A stretch of DNA of 64,000 nt from RPQJ01 sp963712815 (GCA_963712815.1 CAVQJL010000008.1:310001-374000), one strand, 5' to 3'; shown: positions 54,074 to 64,000, counted from the first letter of the stretch. The notes: a model not told the origin generated them from the sequence alone. Program-made: numbers and translations.

Positions 54074-55139
54074 GGCTCACCCTGGCCGTGACGACCGTCG
54101 CGGCGATCGCACTGCTCGCCGCCTGCGGCGAGCCGTCCTCCCCGCCGGCGCCGGCGGCCGAGGCTTCGGCGCCCGTGCGCACCGCCCGGGTCGAGAGCGC
54201 CGCCGTCGCCGCCGGCGTGCGCGCGGTCGGCATCCTCGGGCCACGCGACGAGCTGCGGCTGTCCTTCAAGGTGGGCGGCGTGGTCGAGCGCGTCGCGGTC
54301 GACGCGGGCGACCGCGTGAAGGCCGGGCAGCTGCTGGCGGTGCTCAAGCGCACCGAGGTGGACGCCGCCGTCTCGCAGGCCGCCGAAGCGGTCGAGAAGA
54401 GCCGTCGCGACCTCGAGCGTGCGCGGCAGCTGCGCGCGGACGAGGTGGCCACGCAGGAGCAGGTCGAAGACCTGACGACGGCCTACAACGTCGCACGGTC
54501 GAACCTGCGAGACTGCGCAGTTCAACGCGCGCTTCGCCAGCATCGACGCGCCCGCCGACGGCGTCGTGCTGCAGCGACTCGCCAAGGCCAGACGAGCTGG
54601 TGCAGGGCGGCCAGCCGGTGCTCGTGCTCGGCGCCGACCGGCGAGGGCTGGGTGGTGCGCACGGCGCTCGTTGACCGGGACGTCGTGCGCGTGAACCTGG
54701 GCGACGTCGCCACCGTCACCTTCGACGCCTTTCCCGGGTCGCGACTTCGCCGGTCGGGTCACGCGCATCGGCTCGAGCGCCGACCCCAGACCGGCGACCT
54801 TCGAGGTCGAGATGGAGATCACCCCGGACGACGCCCGCTTCGCGCGCGGACTCGTCGCCAAGGTGGCTCTGGCAATCCGCGGCGAGCAAGGCGAGCCGAG
54901 CCGCAGACGGTCGTGCCGCGTGACGGCCGTCGTCGAGGCGAACGGCCCGTCGGCGATCGTCTACGTGCTCGACACCGGCGCCGGCGTCGCGCGCCGCACG
55001 CCAGGTGACGGTCGGCCCGATCGTGGCGAGCGCGTGGTCGTGATCGCCGGCCTCGACCCCGGGCGAGCAGGTGGTCACCGACGGCGCGGCCTGGCTCACC
55101 GACGGGCGGCCGGTGCGCGTCGTGGCCGACGCCGGCTGA
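54070..55139 (+). pseudogene. RND efflux adaptor lipoprotein, frameshifted
   Basis: An HlyD-type adaptor with a lipobox (LLAACGEP, Cys near 19). The first 155 codons are open (LSFKVGGVVERVAVDAGDRV, coiled coil to NVARSNLRD). From about 54514 the protein continues in shifting frames: AQFNARFASIDAPADGVVLQ, WVVRTALVDRDVVRVNLGDV, FEVEMEITPDDARFARGLVA, VVEANGPSAIVYVLDTGAG and a final PVRVVADAG. Inferred slips lie near 54514, 54586, 54639, 54739, 54900, 54924, 54998, 55023 and 55061, mostly one extra base. Conservation between slips argues for sequence error rather than decay. Operon partner of TolC and RND genes. Confidence 0.8.
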
Positions 55140-55149
55140 GGCCAGTCCC

Positions 55150-58100
55150 TTGCGCATCTGGAAATTCAGCGTCGAGCGCTGGCAGTTCACGCTGGTGCTG
55201 TTCGGCCTGCTGATCGCGGTGGGCGTGAACTCGCTGCTCAACATCCCGCGCTCGGAGGATCCGGAGTTTCACGCGCCGATGCCGACCGTGGTCGCCGTGT
55301 ATCCCGGCGCCGACCCGACGGACATCGAGCGCCTGGTCGTCGATCCCGATCGAGGATGCGATCAACGAGCTCGACGACATCAAGCGCATCGACAGCCGGT
55401 CGATGGACGGCGTGGGCGTGGTGCAGATCGAGTTCCAGTGGCACACCGACCCGGACGACAAGTACGACGAGGTCGTGCGCGAGGTGAACCGGATCCGCAG
55501 CCTGCTGCCCGCAGACCTCGCCTCGCTCGAGGTGCGCAAGGCGAGCTCCGGGCTGGTCAACATCGTGCAGATTCGCACTCGTCAGCGAGGACGCGGACTA
55601 CCGCGAGCTCAAGGACCTGGCCGAGCGGCTGCGCGACTCGATCGAGACGGTGCCCGGCGTGCGCCGCAGCGAGGTCTGGGCCTTTCCGGAGCCGGAGGTG
55701 CGCGTCGCCGTGGACCTCGAGCGCATGGGCCGGGCCGGCGTCACGCTCGGCCAGATCGAGCGCGCGATCCGCGGCGAGAACGCCTCGATCCCCGGCGGCG
55801 CCGTGGACGTCGGCCTGCGCAAGTACAACCTGCAGCACCTCGGGCAGCTACGACTCGCTCGACGAGATCGCCGAGACCGTGGTGGCGAGCCGCGAGCGGG
55901 CGGATCGTCAAGCTGCGCGACGTCGCGACCGAGGTCGCCTGGGACGACTCCGAGGAGCAGCTACACCGGTCGATTCAACGGCGAGCGTGCGGTCTTCGTC
56001 ACGGCGAACGCGAAGGATCGCGTCGACGTGTTCGCGGTGCGCAACGGCGATCTACGAGCGGCTCGACCGCTTCGAGGCCGCAGCTGCCCGGCCGACGTGC
56101 GGCTCGAGCGCGGCTTCGACCAGACGCGCAACGTCAAGCAGCCGTCTCGACCGCCTCGGGCTCGACTTCGCGATCGCGATCGGCCTCGTGCTGCTGACGC
56201 TGCTGCCGCTCGGGCTGCGCGCCGCGCTGGTCGTGATGATCTCGATCCCGCTGTCGCTCGCGATCGGGCTCTCGATGCTGTACTTCAGCGGCTTTTCGCT
56301 GAACCAGCTGTCGATCGCGGGCTTCGTGCTGGCGCTCGGCCTGCTGGTCGACGACTCGATCGTCGTCGTCGAGAACATCTCGCGGTACCTGCGCGCCGGC
56401 TACTCGCGGGTCGAGGCGGCGATCGCGGCGACCGACCAGATCGCGCTCGCCGTGCGTCGGCTGCACGGTGACGCTGCTGTTCGCGTTCCTGCCGTTGCTG
56501 TTCCTGCCCGGAAGGCGCCGGCATCTTCATCCGCTCGCTGCCGGCGTCCGTGCTGTACACGGTGCTCGCCTCGCTGTTCGTGGCGTTCACGGTGATCCCG
56601 TTCCTCGCGAGCCGGCTGCTGAAGCGCGAAGGCGAGGCCGGCGACGGCAGCCGGGCGCTGAAGGCGCTGACGGGCGCGATCCGCCGCTGTTACGTGCCGG
56701 CGCTGAAGCGGGCGCTCGCGCGGCCCGCGCCGCGACCATGGTCGCCGCGACGGCCTTCGTCGCTCGGCTCGCTCGCGCTGGTGCCGCTGATCGGCTTCAG
56801 CCTGTTCCCCGATGCCGACATTCCGCAGTTCCGCATCACGGTCGAGACGCCGGACGGGGCGAGCCTCGCCGACACGGACCGGGCATTGCGCCACGTCGAG
56901 GAAGAACTCGCCCGGCGTCCGGAGGTGAAGCACTGGTTCGCCAACCTCGGCCGCGGCAACCCGCGCGTCTACTACAACATCTACCCGGCCGAGACCAACG
57001 CGAACGTCGCCGAGGTGTTCGCCGAACTCGAGCGCTTCGACCCGCGCCGCAGTCCCGTGCTCTACGAGGAGCTGCGGGCGAAGTTCGCCGAGTACCCCGG
57101 CGCGCGGATCCTGGTCGAGTCGTTCCAGAACGGACCGCCGATCGACGCACCGATCGAGGTCGCGATCGTCGGGCCCGGATCTCGAGCAGCTGCGCGCGCT
57201 GGCCGCGCAGGCCGAGACCCTGATCGAGGCCGTGCCCGGCACCCGCGACGTCGACAACCCGGTCCGGCGCCTGCGCACCGACCTCGACCTCAACATCGAC
57301 TCGCAGAAGGCCGCGCTGCTCGGCGTGGCGCCGGTCGACGTGGACCGGACCGTGCGCGCCGCGGTCGCGGGACTCAGCGCCGGAAAGTTCCGCGAACCCG
57401 ACGGCGACGAGTACGACATCACGCTGCGGCTGCCGATGCAGGGACGGCCGACGCTCGACGCGCTCGGCATGATCGAGGTGGCCTCGGCTTCCGGACGCTC
57501 CGTGCCGCTGCGGCAGGTCGCCGACCCGCAGTTCTCGTCGGCCGCGAGCCTGGTGCGGCGCCACGACCGCGAGCGCGAGGTGCTGATCAGCGCCTACCCG
57601 GAGGCGGGCTACAACACCGGGCAAGGTCACGCGGGCGGTGTTCGAGCGCCTCGAGCGAGCTCGAGCTGCCGACGGGCTACAGCCTGCGCGCAGGCGGCGA
57701 GATCGAGGCGCGGCAGGAGAGCTTCGGTGGCATCGGCACGGCCGTGCTGGTGGCCGTGTTCGGCATCCTCGCGGTGCTGGTGCTGGAGTTCGGCAGCTTC
57801 CGCTCGATGCTGATCGTCGCGGGCGTGATCCCGCTCGGCGTGGCGGGCGGGCTGATCGCGCTGCTGGTCACGGGCTACACGCTGTCGTTCACGGCGACGA
57901 TCGGGCTCGTCGCGCTGATCGGCATCCAGATCAAGAACTCGATCCTGCTGGTGGACTTCAGCAACCAGCTGCGCGAGCAGGGCGTGGCGCTCGAGGAGGC
58001 GATCGTGCGCGCGGGCGAGATCCGCTTCCTGCCGATCCTGCTCACCTCGGCGACCGCGATCGGCGGCCTGATGCCGCTCGCCGTGCAGGGCTCCGGGCTC

Positions 58101-58245
58101 TATTCGCCGCTCGCGATCGTGATCATCGGCGGCCTGATCTCCTCGACGCTGCTCGGCGGCATCGTGACGCCGGTGATGTACCGGCTGCTGCCGCCGAAGA
58201 TCGAGCCGCACGGGACCGGAGCAGCGGGATGCGGCGCTGGCCTGA
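55150..58245 (+). pseudogene. RND efflux permease, frameshifted
   Basis: An AcrB-type pump of about 1020 codons starting TTG (LRIWKFSVERWQFTLVLFG). All regions are recognisable across changing frames: IPRSEDPEFHAPMPTVVAVY, then GLLVDDSIVVVENISRYLRA with the acidic pair, and GIQIKNSILLVDFSNQLREQ in the second bundle. Inferred single-base slips, mostly insertions, lie near 55346, 55574, 55844, 55897, 55970, 56046, 56088, 56142, 56453-56465, 56511, 56720, 57177, 57620, 57655 and 58218. The last would give the ending EQRDAALA with TGA at 58243-58245. The operon is TetR-TolC-adaptor-pump. Sequence error is the likely cause. Confidence 0.8.
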
Positions 58246-58320
58246 GGGTAGCGGATAGGGATGGGGAAGCAGAGGTGGCGACGGCGGCTAGCTTCACTAT
58301 CCCATCCCTATCCCCTATCC
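58246..58320. repeat. Inverted repeat of GGATAGGGATGGG type between convergent genes
   Basis: GGATAGGGATGGG (58253-58265) and its exact complement CCCATCCCTATCC (58301-58313) are 35 bases apart; extending outward gives 20-bp arms (58246-58265 and 58301-58320) with two mismatches. The arms repeat GGATAGGG in tandem. It separates the ends of the RND (+) and GntR (-) genes and could act as a two-way terminator or be a dispersed intergenic repeat. Confidence 0.75.
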
Positions 58321-58670
58321 TCTTTCTCCGCAGCAGGTCCGCCGCGTCGAGGCCCAGCCGCTCGATCGTCGCGACCACGCGCGGCCACTCCTGCTCGAGG
58401 AAGCGCTGCCGTTCGTCGGTAAGCAGCCGGCCGCGCGCGCCCGACGTGACGAACATGCCGCGGCCGCGTCGCTTCTCGACGAGCCCCTCGTCGACGAGCT
58501 GCTGGTAGCCCTTGAGGACCGTGAGCGGATTGAGGGTGAATTCCGCGGCGACGTTGCGCACGGACGGCAGCGCGTCACCGTCGGCCAGTGTCGCCTTCGA
58601 GGATCATGTCCACCACCTTGTCGCGAAGCTGGCGGTAGATCGGTTGGTTGTCGTTCCAGTGTGAGTCCAT
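58315..58670 (-). pseudogene. GntR-family (YtrA-type) regulator, frameshifted
   Basis: A short GntR regulator of about 117 codons. MDSHWNDNQPIYRQLRDKVV opens the winged helix; after one extra base near 58598 it resumes as VRNVAAEFTLNPLTVLKGYQ, QLVDEGLVEKRRGRGMFVTS and ERQRFLEQEWPRVVATIERL. The small C-terminal part is typical of the YtrA subfamily. The end is uncertain; a TAG at 58315-58317 inside the repeat gives the best length. It lies downstream of a 51-codon frame and a 32-bp palindrome, which together look like one autoregulated operon. Confidence 0.75.
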
Positions 58671-58735
58671 GCGGCCCGACGGCACGGTGCTGCGCTGCTC
58701 TACTGTAGCAGAACACCCGCATCGGCAACCCGTGC

Positions 58736-58891
58736 TCAGTCGATCACGGCCAGGGCGCAGGAAGCGGCCACATCGAGGACCGTTGGCGTGATGGCCTGTT
58801 GCGCCAACGGCCTCGATGCAACCGACATTCCGGCATAGATCCAGACGGCCGATGCGAGGATGACGGCCAAGAACCTGCTTCCCGCGCGCAT
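58736..58891 (-). CDS. Small 51-residue membrane or secreted peptide
   Basis: An open frame starting MRAGSRFLAVILASAVWIYA, with a hydrophobic segment at residues 6-23, then an Ala/Val-rich tail ending SCALAVID. GGGGAGGAGACA directly precedes the ATG, a very strong ribosome binding site. I do not recognise a family. It sits between the palindromic operator and the GntR gene on the same strand, so it is probably the first gene of the GntR operon. Because the surrounding sequence has single-base slips, the true C-terminus could differ. Confidence 0.5.
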   Translation of the reverse strand: MRAGSRFLAVILASAVWIYAGMSVASRPLAQQAITPTVLDVAASCALAVID

Positions 58892-58927
58892 TGTCTCCTC
58901 CCCTGAGCGCTTGCATGATCGTCACCA

Positions 58928-58959
58928 TATTGGTGTTCTAGTTAACTACAACACCAATA
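58928..58959. promoter_or_regulatory. 32-bp near-perfect palindrome, likely GntR operator
   Basis: TATTGGTGTT (58928-58937) pairs with AACACCAATA (58950-58959), and the middle holds TAGTTAACTA (58939-58948), itself a perfect palindrome; only the single pair at 58938/58949 (C/C) fails. On the - strand TTGTAG and TATGGT inside and next to it are 16 bases apart and may be promoter boxes, so a bound dimer would block the promoter. Assignment to the nearby GntR regulator is by position. Confidence 0.75.
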
Positions 58960-59102
58960 CGTTTGCAAGCCCCGTGTCGCCGCATGGACGTCCCGTCGGC
59001 AGATCCCTACAGGGACGGCAGACCCTTACCCTGGGAATCCCGGATGATCCCGGCGGGCTGATAACATTGGATGTTCGGCAGAGAAACCAGCGGAGACACT
59101 CC

Positions 59103-60081
59103 ATGAAGACTCCTGTCAACGTCGCGATCACCGGCGGGGCGGGCCAGATCGGCTACGCGCTCGCCTTCCGGGTCGCCTCCGGCCAGATGCTCGGCCCGGA
59201 CCAGCCCGTCAACCTGCACCTGCTCGAGATCACGCCGGCGCTCGGCGCGCTGCAGGGCGTCGTGATGGAGCTGAACGACTGCGCGTTCCCGACGCTGAAC
59301 AGGATCGTCGCGACCGACGACGCCAAGGTCGCGTTCAAGGACTGCCACGTGCGCGCTGCTGGTCGGCGCGCGGCCGCGCGGCCCCGGCATGGAGCGCAAG
59401 GACCTGCTGCTCGCCAACGCGCAGATCTTCTCCGCGCAGGGCAAGGCGCTCGACGCGGTCGCCGACCGCAACGTCCGCGTGCTCGTGGTCGGCAACCCGG
59501 CCAACACCAATTCGCTGATCGCGATGAAGAACGCGCCGGGCCTGAATCCGCGCAATTTCACGGCCATGGTGCGCCTCGACCACAACCGCGCGCTGTCGCA
59601 GCTCGCGGAGAAGACCGGCACGCACGTCACCGACCTGCGCAAGGTGATCATCTGGGGCAACCACTCCGCGACCCAGTACCCCGACCTGCACCACGCCACG
59701 GTCGGCGGCAAGCCGGCGCTCTCACTGGTGGACGAGACCTGGTACAAGGAACAGTTCATCCCGATCGTGCAGCAGCGCGGCGCGGCCATCATCAAGGCGC
59801 GCGGCGCCTCGTCGGCGGCCTCGGCGGCCTCGTCGGCGATCGACCACATCCGCGACTGGGTGAAGGGCACGCCGGACGGCGACTGGGTCAGCATGGCCGT
59901 GCCCTCGGACGGCAGCTATGGCATCCCCGCCGGGCGTGATCTACGGCTACCCGGTCACCTGCAGGACGGCGACTACCAGATCGTGCAGGGACTGGCGGTC
60001 AACGACTTCAGCCGCGCCCGGATGGATGCGACCTACAAGGAACTGCTCGAGGAGCGCGACGGGGTCAAGGACCTGCTCTAG
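59103..60081 (+). pseudogene. mdh: Malate dehydrogenase, frameshifted
   Basis: NAD-dependent malate dehydrogenase of the 325-residue type. The NAD fold reads VNVAITGGAGQIGYALAFRV; the second part has VLVVGNPANTNSLIAMKNAP, MVRLDHNRALSQLAEKTG and the active-site VIIWGNHSATQYPDL. One extra base near 59346 separates the first 80 codons from the rest. A further pair of compensating slips (near 59935 and 59963) hides VIYGYPVTC. The ATG has GCGGAGACACTCC before it. As mdh is central to the TCA cycle, a real knock-out is improbable and sequence error is favoured. An intrinsic terminator follows. Confidence 0.88.
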
Positions 60082-60110
60082 CGGCCTCGCGAGTCGGCGA
60101 GTTTCAGCGG

Positions 60111-60140
60111 ACGGCGGCCAGGAGGCCGCCGTTTTGCTTT
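60111..60140 (+). terminator. Intrinsic terminator after mdh
   Basis: ACGGCGGCC (60111-60119) pairs perfectly with GGCCGCCGT (60124-60132) over a 4-base loop and is followed by TTT then GCTTT. It lies 30 bases after the mdh stop. Confidence 0.85.
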
Positions 60141-60380
60141 CCAGGGCGTGCACCGCGCCCTTGGGGCGAGCGCCGCTCGCCGCCTATCCCCTTGAATACG
60201 AACACTTACTGCACCGCACAATCGAGCGCCCGCCGGCGGAATCCGCACCGCGGGCAGCCCGCTGACGCGGCAAGTCGTTGGCCGGCTTGGAAAAACGGCT
60301 GTTGCGGCAGCGCAGCAAGATTGGGCATAGTCGGGGTTCAGCGGGGCACTTCGCCCCGCCTCACGCGGGGGATTGCCGCA
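60141..60380 (+). other. Intergenic region between mdh terminator and fadE
   Basis: No gene seen. It holds a 7-bp hairpin GGCGAGC/GCTCGCC (60165-60171 with 60175-60181, 3-base loop) and another GCGGGGC/GCCCCGC (60341-60347 with 60353-60359) just before the fadE start. Neither has a T-run. The second could influence fadE translation. A promoter could not be named with confidence. Confidence 0.5.
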
Positions 60381-62877
60381 GTGCTGACCTTCTCTGCTCT
60401 GGTTCCTGCTCTTCGTCGGCGGCGCGCTCTATCTCGCGTACCACCGCGTCTCCTTGCGCGCCGCCACGATCGCGGTCGGCGTCGCGCTGGTCCGCCTACA
60501 GCGTCTGGTCGGCAACGGCTCGCTGCCGTGGACTGGTCGCCCTCTGGGCGGCATTCGTCGTACTGGCGCTGCTCAACATCGACGCGCTCCGCCTGCGCTA
60601 CGTCACCAAGCCCTTCCTGATGGTGTACCGGCGCATGCTGCCGACGATGTCGGACACCGAGCGCGAGGCGCTCGAGGCCGGCACGGTGTGGTGGGACGGC
60701 GAGCTGTTCACCGGCAAGCCCGACTGGCCGAAGCTGCTCGACGGCGAAGGCGCCGCAGCTCACCGCCGAGGAGCAGGCGTTCCTCGACGGCCCCTGCGAG
60801 GAGCTGTGCCGGATGCTCGACGACTGGGACATCACCCACCGCCGCGCCGACCTGCCGCCGGAGGTCTGGGACTACCTGAAGAAGAAGGGCTTCTTCGCGA
60901 TGATCATCCCGAAGAAGTACGGCGGCCTCGAGTTCTCGGCCTACGCGCACTCCTGCGTGCTCGTGAAGCTCGCGAGCCGCAGCGCGACCTGCTCCTCGAC
61001 GGTCGCGGTGCCGAACTCGCTCGGCCCCGCCGAGCTGCTGCTGCACTACGGCACCGAGGAACAGAAGAACCACTACCTGCCGCGACTCGCGCGCGGCGAG
61101 GACGTGCCCTGCTTCGCGCTGACCGGCCCGCGCGCCGGCTCCGACGCGGCCTCGATTCCCGACACCGGCGTGGTCTGCCGCGGCACCTGGACCAGGGCAA
61201 GGAAGTCGTCGGCATGCGCCTCAACTTCGACAAGCGCTACATCACGCTCGCGCCCGTCGCGACCGTCATCGGCCTCGCGTTCAAGCTGTACGATCCCGAC
61301 AAGCCTGCTCGGCGGCGAGAGGACCGACTACGGCATCACCTGCGCGCTGATCCCGCGCAACACGCCGGGCGTCACGATCGGCCGCCGCCACTTCCCGCTC
61401 AACGTGCCGTTCCAGAACGGTCCGCTGTCGGGCAAGGACGTGTTCGTGCCGCTCGACGCGATCATCGGCGGGCCGAAGATGGCCGGCCAGGGCTGGCGCA
61501 TGCTGGTCGAGCAGCTCTCGGTCGGGCCGCTGCATCTCGCTGCCGTCGAACTCGGCGGGCGGCGCCAAGGCGGGCGTCTATGCCTCGACCGCCTACGCGC
61601 GCATCCGCAAGCAGTTCAGCCAGGCCGATCGGCAAGTTCGAGGGCGTCGAGGCCGCGCTCACGCGCATGGCGGGCGCCGCCTACATCATCGACGCCGCGC
61701 GCTCGGTGACCAGCGGCGCGATCGACGGCGGCGAGAAGCCGTCGGTGCCGTCGGCGATGCTGAAGTACCACTGCACCGAGCTCGGCCGCAAGGTCGCCAA
61801 CGACGCGATGGACGTGCACGGCGGCAAGGGCATCTGCCTCGGTCCGAAGAACTACCTCGGCCGCGGCTACCAGGTGGTGCCGGTCGCGATCACGGTCGAG
61901 GGCGCGAACATCCTGACGCGCAGCCTGATGATCTTCGGCCAGGGCGCGATCCGCTGCCACCCGTACGTGCTCAAGGAGATGAACGCGGCGAAGCTCAAGG
62001 ACAAGGCGCAGCAGCCTGCGCGAGTTCGACGCGGCGCTGTTCGGCCACATCGGCTACACGCTCTCGAACGCTGCGCGGTCGCTCGTCATGGCCGCCACCA
62101 TGGCGCGCTTCTCCGACGCGCCGACCGACGGCGCGACGCGGCGCTACTACCAGCACATCAACAAGTTCAGCGCGGCGTTCGCGTTCGCCACCGACATGGC
62201 GATGCTGACGCTCGGCGGCTACCTCAAGCAGAAGGAGCACCTGTCGGCGCGCCTCGGCGACGTGCTCTCCGCGCTCTACATGGCCTCGATGGTGCTCAAG
62301 CACTACGAGAACCAGGGCCGCCCGGAGGCGGACCTGCCGCTGGTCGAGTGGAGCTGCCGCACGCTGCTCTACGAGGCCCAGGAGCAGCTGCACGGCTTCC
62401 TGCGCAATTTCCCGAACCGCTGGGTCGCGGGACTGATGCGCGTCGTGATCTTCCCGCGCGGCCGCACGTACTTCGCGCCGAGCGACCGGCTCGGCCGCAG
62501 GATCGTCGAGCCGCTGATGGTGCCGTCCGAGACGCGCGAACGCCTGTCGCACGGCATCTACAAGACCGTCGAGCCGGGCAACCCGATCGGCCTGCTGCAG
62601 GAGGCGCTGGTGCTCTCGGTCGGCGCCGAGCCGCTCGAGAAGCGGCTGCGGGTCGAGGGCGTGAAGACCGGCCGCATCACCGCGCTCGACCTGCCGGGCC
62701 AGATCGAGCAGGCGGTCGTCGATCGGGCTGCTGAACCCGGCCGAGGCGCAGCAGCTGCGCGACTACGACCGCAAGGTCATGGACATCGTCAACGTGGACG
62801 ACTTCTCGACCGAGGAGCTGATGGCCGGCGTGCAGGCCGAGTCGGCGGCGTCCGAGCCGTTGCGCCAGATCGCCTGA
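60381..62877 (+). pseudogene. fadE: Acyl-CoA dehydrogenase FadE, frameshifted
   Basis: The long (about 830-codon) FadE that starts fatty-acid beta-oxidation. After a membrane-type N-terminus (VLTFSAL then FVGGALYLAYHRVSLRAATI) come VTKPFLMVYRRMLPTMSDTE, FFAMIIPKKYGGLEFSAYAH, CFALTGPRAGSDAASIPDTG, PLDAIIGGPKMAGQGWRMLV, DAMDVHGGKGICLGPKNYLG and the C-terminal DUF1974-like part to EPLRQIA. The typical E of TGPxAGSDA context is replaced by R (GPRAGSDA). Single-base slips are inferred near 60405, 60488, 60535, 60750, 61190, 61305, 61545, 61625, 62012 and 62725. The GTG start at 60381 is the best available. Sequence error is the likely cause. Confidence 0.85.
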
Positions 62878-62953
62878 TCCGTCCTTGGACACGTGACGGC
62901 CGCCCCGGCGCGGCCGCGCGGTCCGCACCCGCGCATTTGCTACGCTTGCCGCC

Positions 62954-64000
62954 GTGCAGCGTCCCCCCGAAAGCAACAGCGTCCTCTACGAGGTCAGCCT
63001 CGAGGCCGACGCGGAGATCGCGGGGCCGTTCGACACCTGGCTGCGCGACCACATTGCCGACATGCTGCAGTTCGACGGTTTCCGCTCCGCGGAGATCCTC
63101 GAGGATCCTGCGGCACCACCCGGCCGGATCCGCCGCGTCGTGCAGTACCGCCTGCGGGATCGCGCCGCGCTCGACGAGTACCTCGCGAACCACGCACCCC
63201 GCATGCGGCGCAGGGCGTCGAGACGGTTCGGCGACCGGCTTCAAGGCCGATCGCCGCGTGCTGCCGCACCGCGAGGAATTCGTGCGCGGCGCGGTTTCCA
63301 CCGAGAACTGCCTCAACTGCGGCGAGGTGCTGACCGGCCAGCACTGCTCGCACTGCGGCCAGCACGTCCAGGGTACGGGTGCTGTCGCTGTGGGGACTGA
63401 TCAAGGACGTGATCGGCGACCTGCTCGACGCGGACTCGCGCGTGTGGCGGACGCTGTGGCCGCTCGCGTTCCGGCCGGGACTGCTGACCCAGGAATTCCT
63501 GCGCGGCCGGCGCGCGCGCTACACGCCGCCGTTCCGGATGTACCTGGTGCTGAGCCTGGTGTTCTTCGTGCGTCGCGTCGATCTCCGACCCGGGCTCCGA
63601 GGTCGCGCTGCAGCTCGACGAGGGCGGCACCAACATCCAGATGCCGTGACGGCGCGGACTCGGCAGGCAGGGTCCGTGGAGCAGGGGACGGCTGCGAAGC
63701 CCGCAGGCCGGTGCGACGACCAGGCCGGAGCCGCCCAGCGCGGCCGAACCCGTCCCGCCGACGCTCGACGGTCGGACGACGCCGGCGCCTGGTCGACGCA
63801 GTTGATCGAAGCGCCTGCCGGAGAAGGAGCGCGACGCAGCGCTCAAGGAGCTCGAGGCGACGCTGGCGCAGGCCTCCCCGCGGAGCTCGGGCCGCCAGGC
63901 GCGTCCTCGCCGACCCGTGCAGCGAGGAGCACGCTGCGTTCGATGCGGGCCCGGTGCTCGAGCACTACGAGCCGCGGCTGCGCGAGGCCTGTCGCAAGAT
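62954..64000 (+). pseudogene. DUF4286 / DUF3667 membrane protein, frameshifted and cut by the window end
   Basis: GTG start with TACGCT seven bases upstream. The first part (VLYEVSLEADAEIAGPFDTW, HIADMLQFDGFRSAEILEDP) is DUF4286. After slips near 63220 comes a zinc ribbon ENCLNCGEVLTGQHCSHCGQ and, after another near 63375, the DUF3667 core LWGLIKDVIGDLLDADSRVW and RPGLLTQEFLRGRRARYTPP, with a membrane segment MYLVLSLVFF. Later frames continue with helical, charged sequence. Neither domain has a known function. It may be one fused gene or two adjacent genes merged by errors; the 3' end lies beyond the window. Confidence 0.65.

Noticed and set aside
54500..58245. Programmed frameshifting in the adaptor and RND genes
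   Set aside because: There are far too many shifts, without slippery sequences or downstream structures in common, and the same pattern affects unrelated genes nearby.

Overview
The window is high-GC chromosomal DNA from a gammaproteobacterium. The evidence for this is gene order rather than any single marker: algZ-algR ahead of hemC-hemD-hemX-hemY, dapF-DUF484-xerC-hslV-hslU-DUF971, ubiE-ubiJ-ubiB, ubiK next to glnK-amt, and a minor-pilin/pilY1 cluster. A lineage near Xanthomonadales/Nevskiales would fit, but the sequence does not fix it. No rRNA, tRNA, CRISPR array, prophage or insertion sequence was seen.

Layout. 0-7.1 kb is a reactive-sulfur module: a BigR-type persulfide sensor and a TauE/SafE exporter on the + strand, and divergently a persulfide-dioxygenase-like metallo-hydrolase, a rhodanese, a DUF2892 membrane protein and an RND efflux pair. 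7.1-9.4 kb holds ubiK and the nitrogen genes glnK-amt, with a near-consensus sigma-54 promoter and a strong terminator. 9.4-10.5 kb holds two toxin-antitoxin loci in which both antitoxins are whole and both toxins are cut down to N-terminal pieces. A serine hydrolase follows. 12.6-19.1 kb (- strand) is the type IV pilus set pilE-pilV-pilW-pilX-pilY1-fimT, with the last two genes broken by small indels.

19.3-27.8 kb carries a DUF4124 protein, a 3-hydroxyisobutyrate-dehydrogenase-like enzyme, AlgZ/AlgR, an AI-2E-type permease and haem genes hemCDXY. 27.8-38.4 kb is largely housekeeping: a ferredoxin-reductase-like protein, an epimerase, dapF, xerC, the HslUV protease, an AbrB-Doc toxin-antitoxin pair under a perfect 20-bp palindrome, and ubiE-ubiJ-ubiB. 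38.4-44.4 kb mixes small metabolic genes with a GGDEF/EAL protein and a MerR-B12 regulator. 44.4-47.8 kb is an Mla-type lipid transporter operon. 47.9-51.6 kb has a Kef-type antiporter, purT and dps. 51.8-58.2 kb is a TetR-regulated tripartite RND efflux operon. 58.2-59.0 kb is a GntR operon with a 32-bp operator. 59.1-64 kb has mdh, fadE and a DUF4286/DUF3667 gene that runs off the window.

Sequence quality matters for reading this window. Two stretches (about 12.5-14.1 kb and 54.5-64 kb) carry many single-base indels, mostly insertions, that break otherwise well-conserved genes. Between them genes are clean except for one compensated slip in hslU. I read this mainly as sequence error, not gene decay, and give those genes their full inferred extents.

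I found no clearly new multi-gene system. The best candidates for something undescribed are regulatory: a repeated leaderless-promoter layout, a MerR-B12 regulator with an altered cobalamin motif next to a possible tiny antisense RNA, a GntR operon with an unannotated 51-residue secreted/membrane peptide under a near-perfect operator, and the RND pump attached to a persulfide-response cluster.
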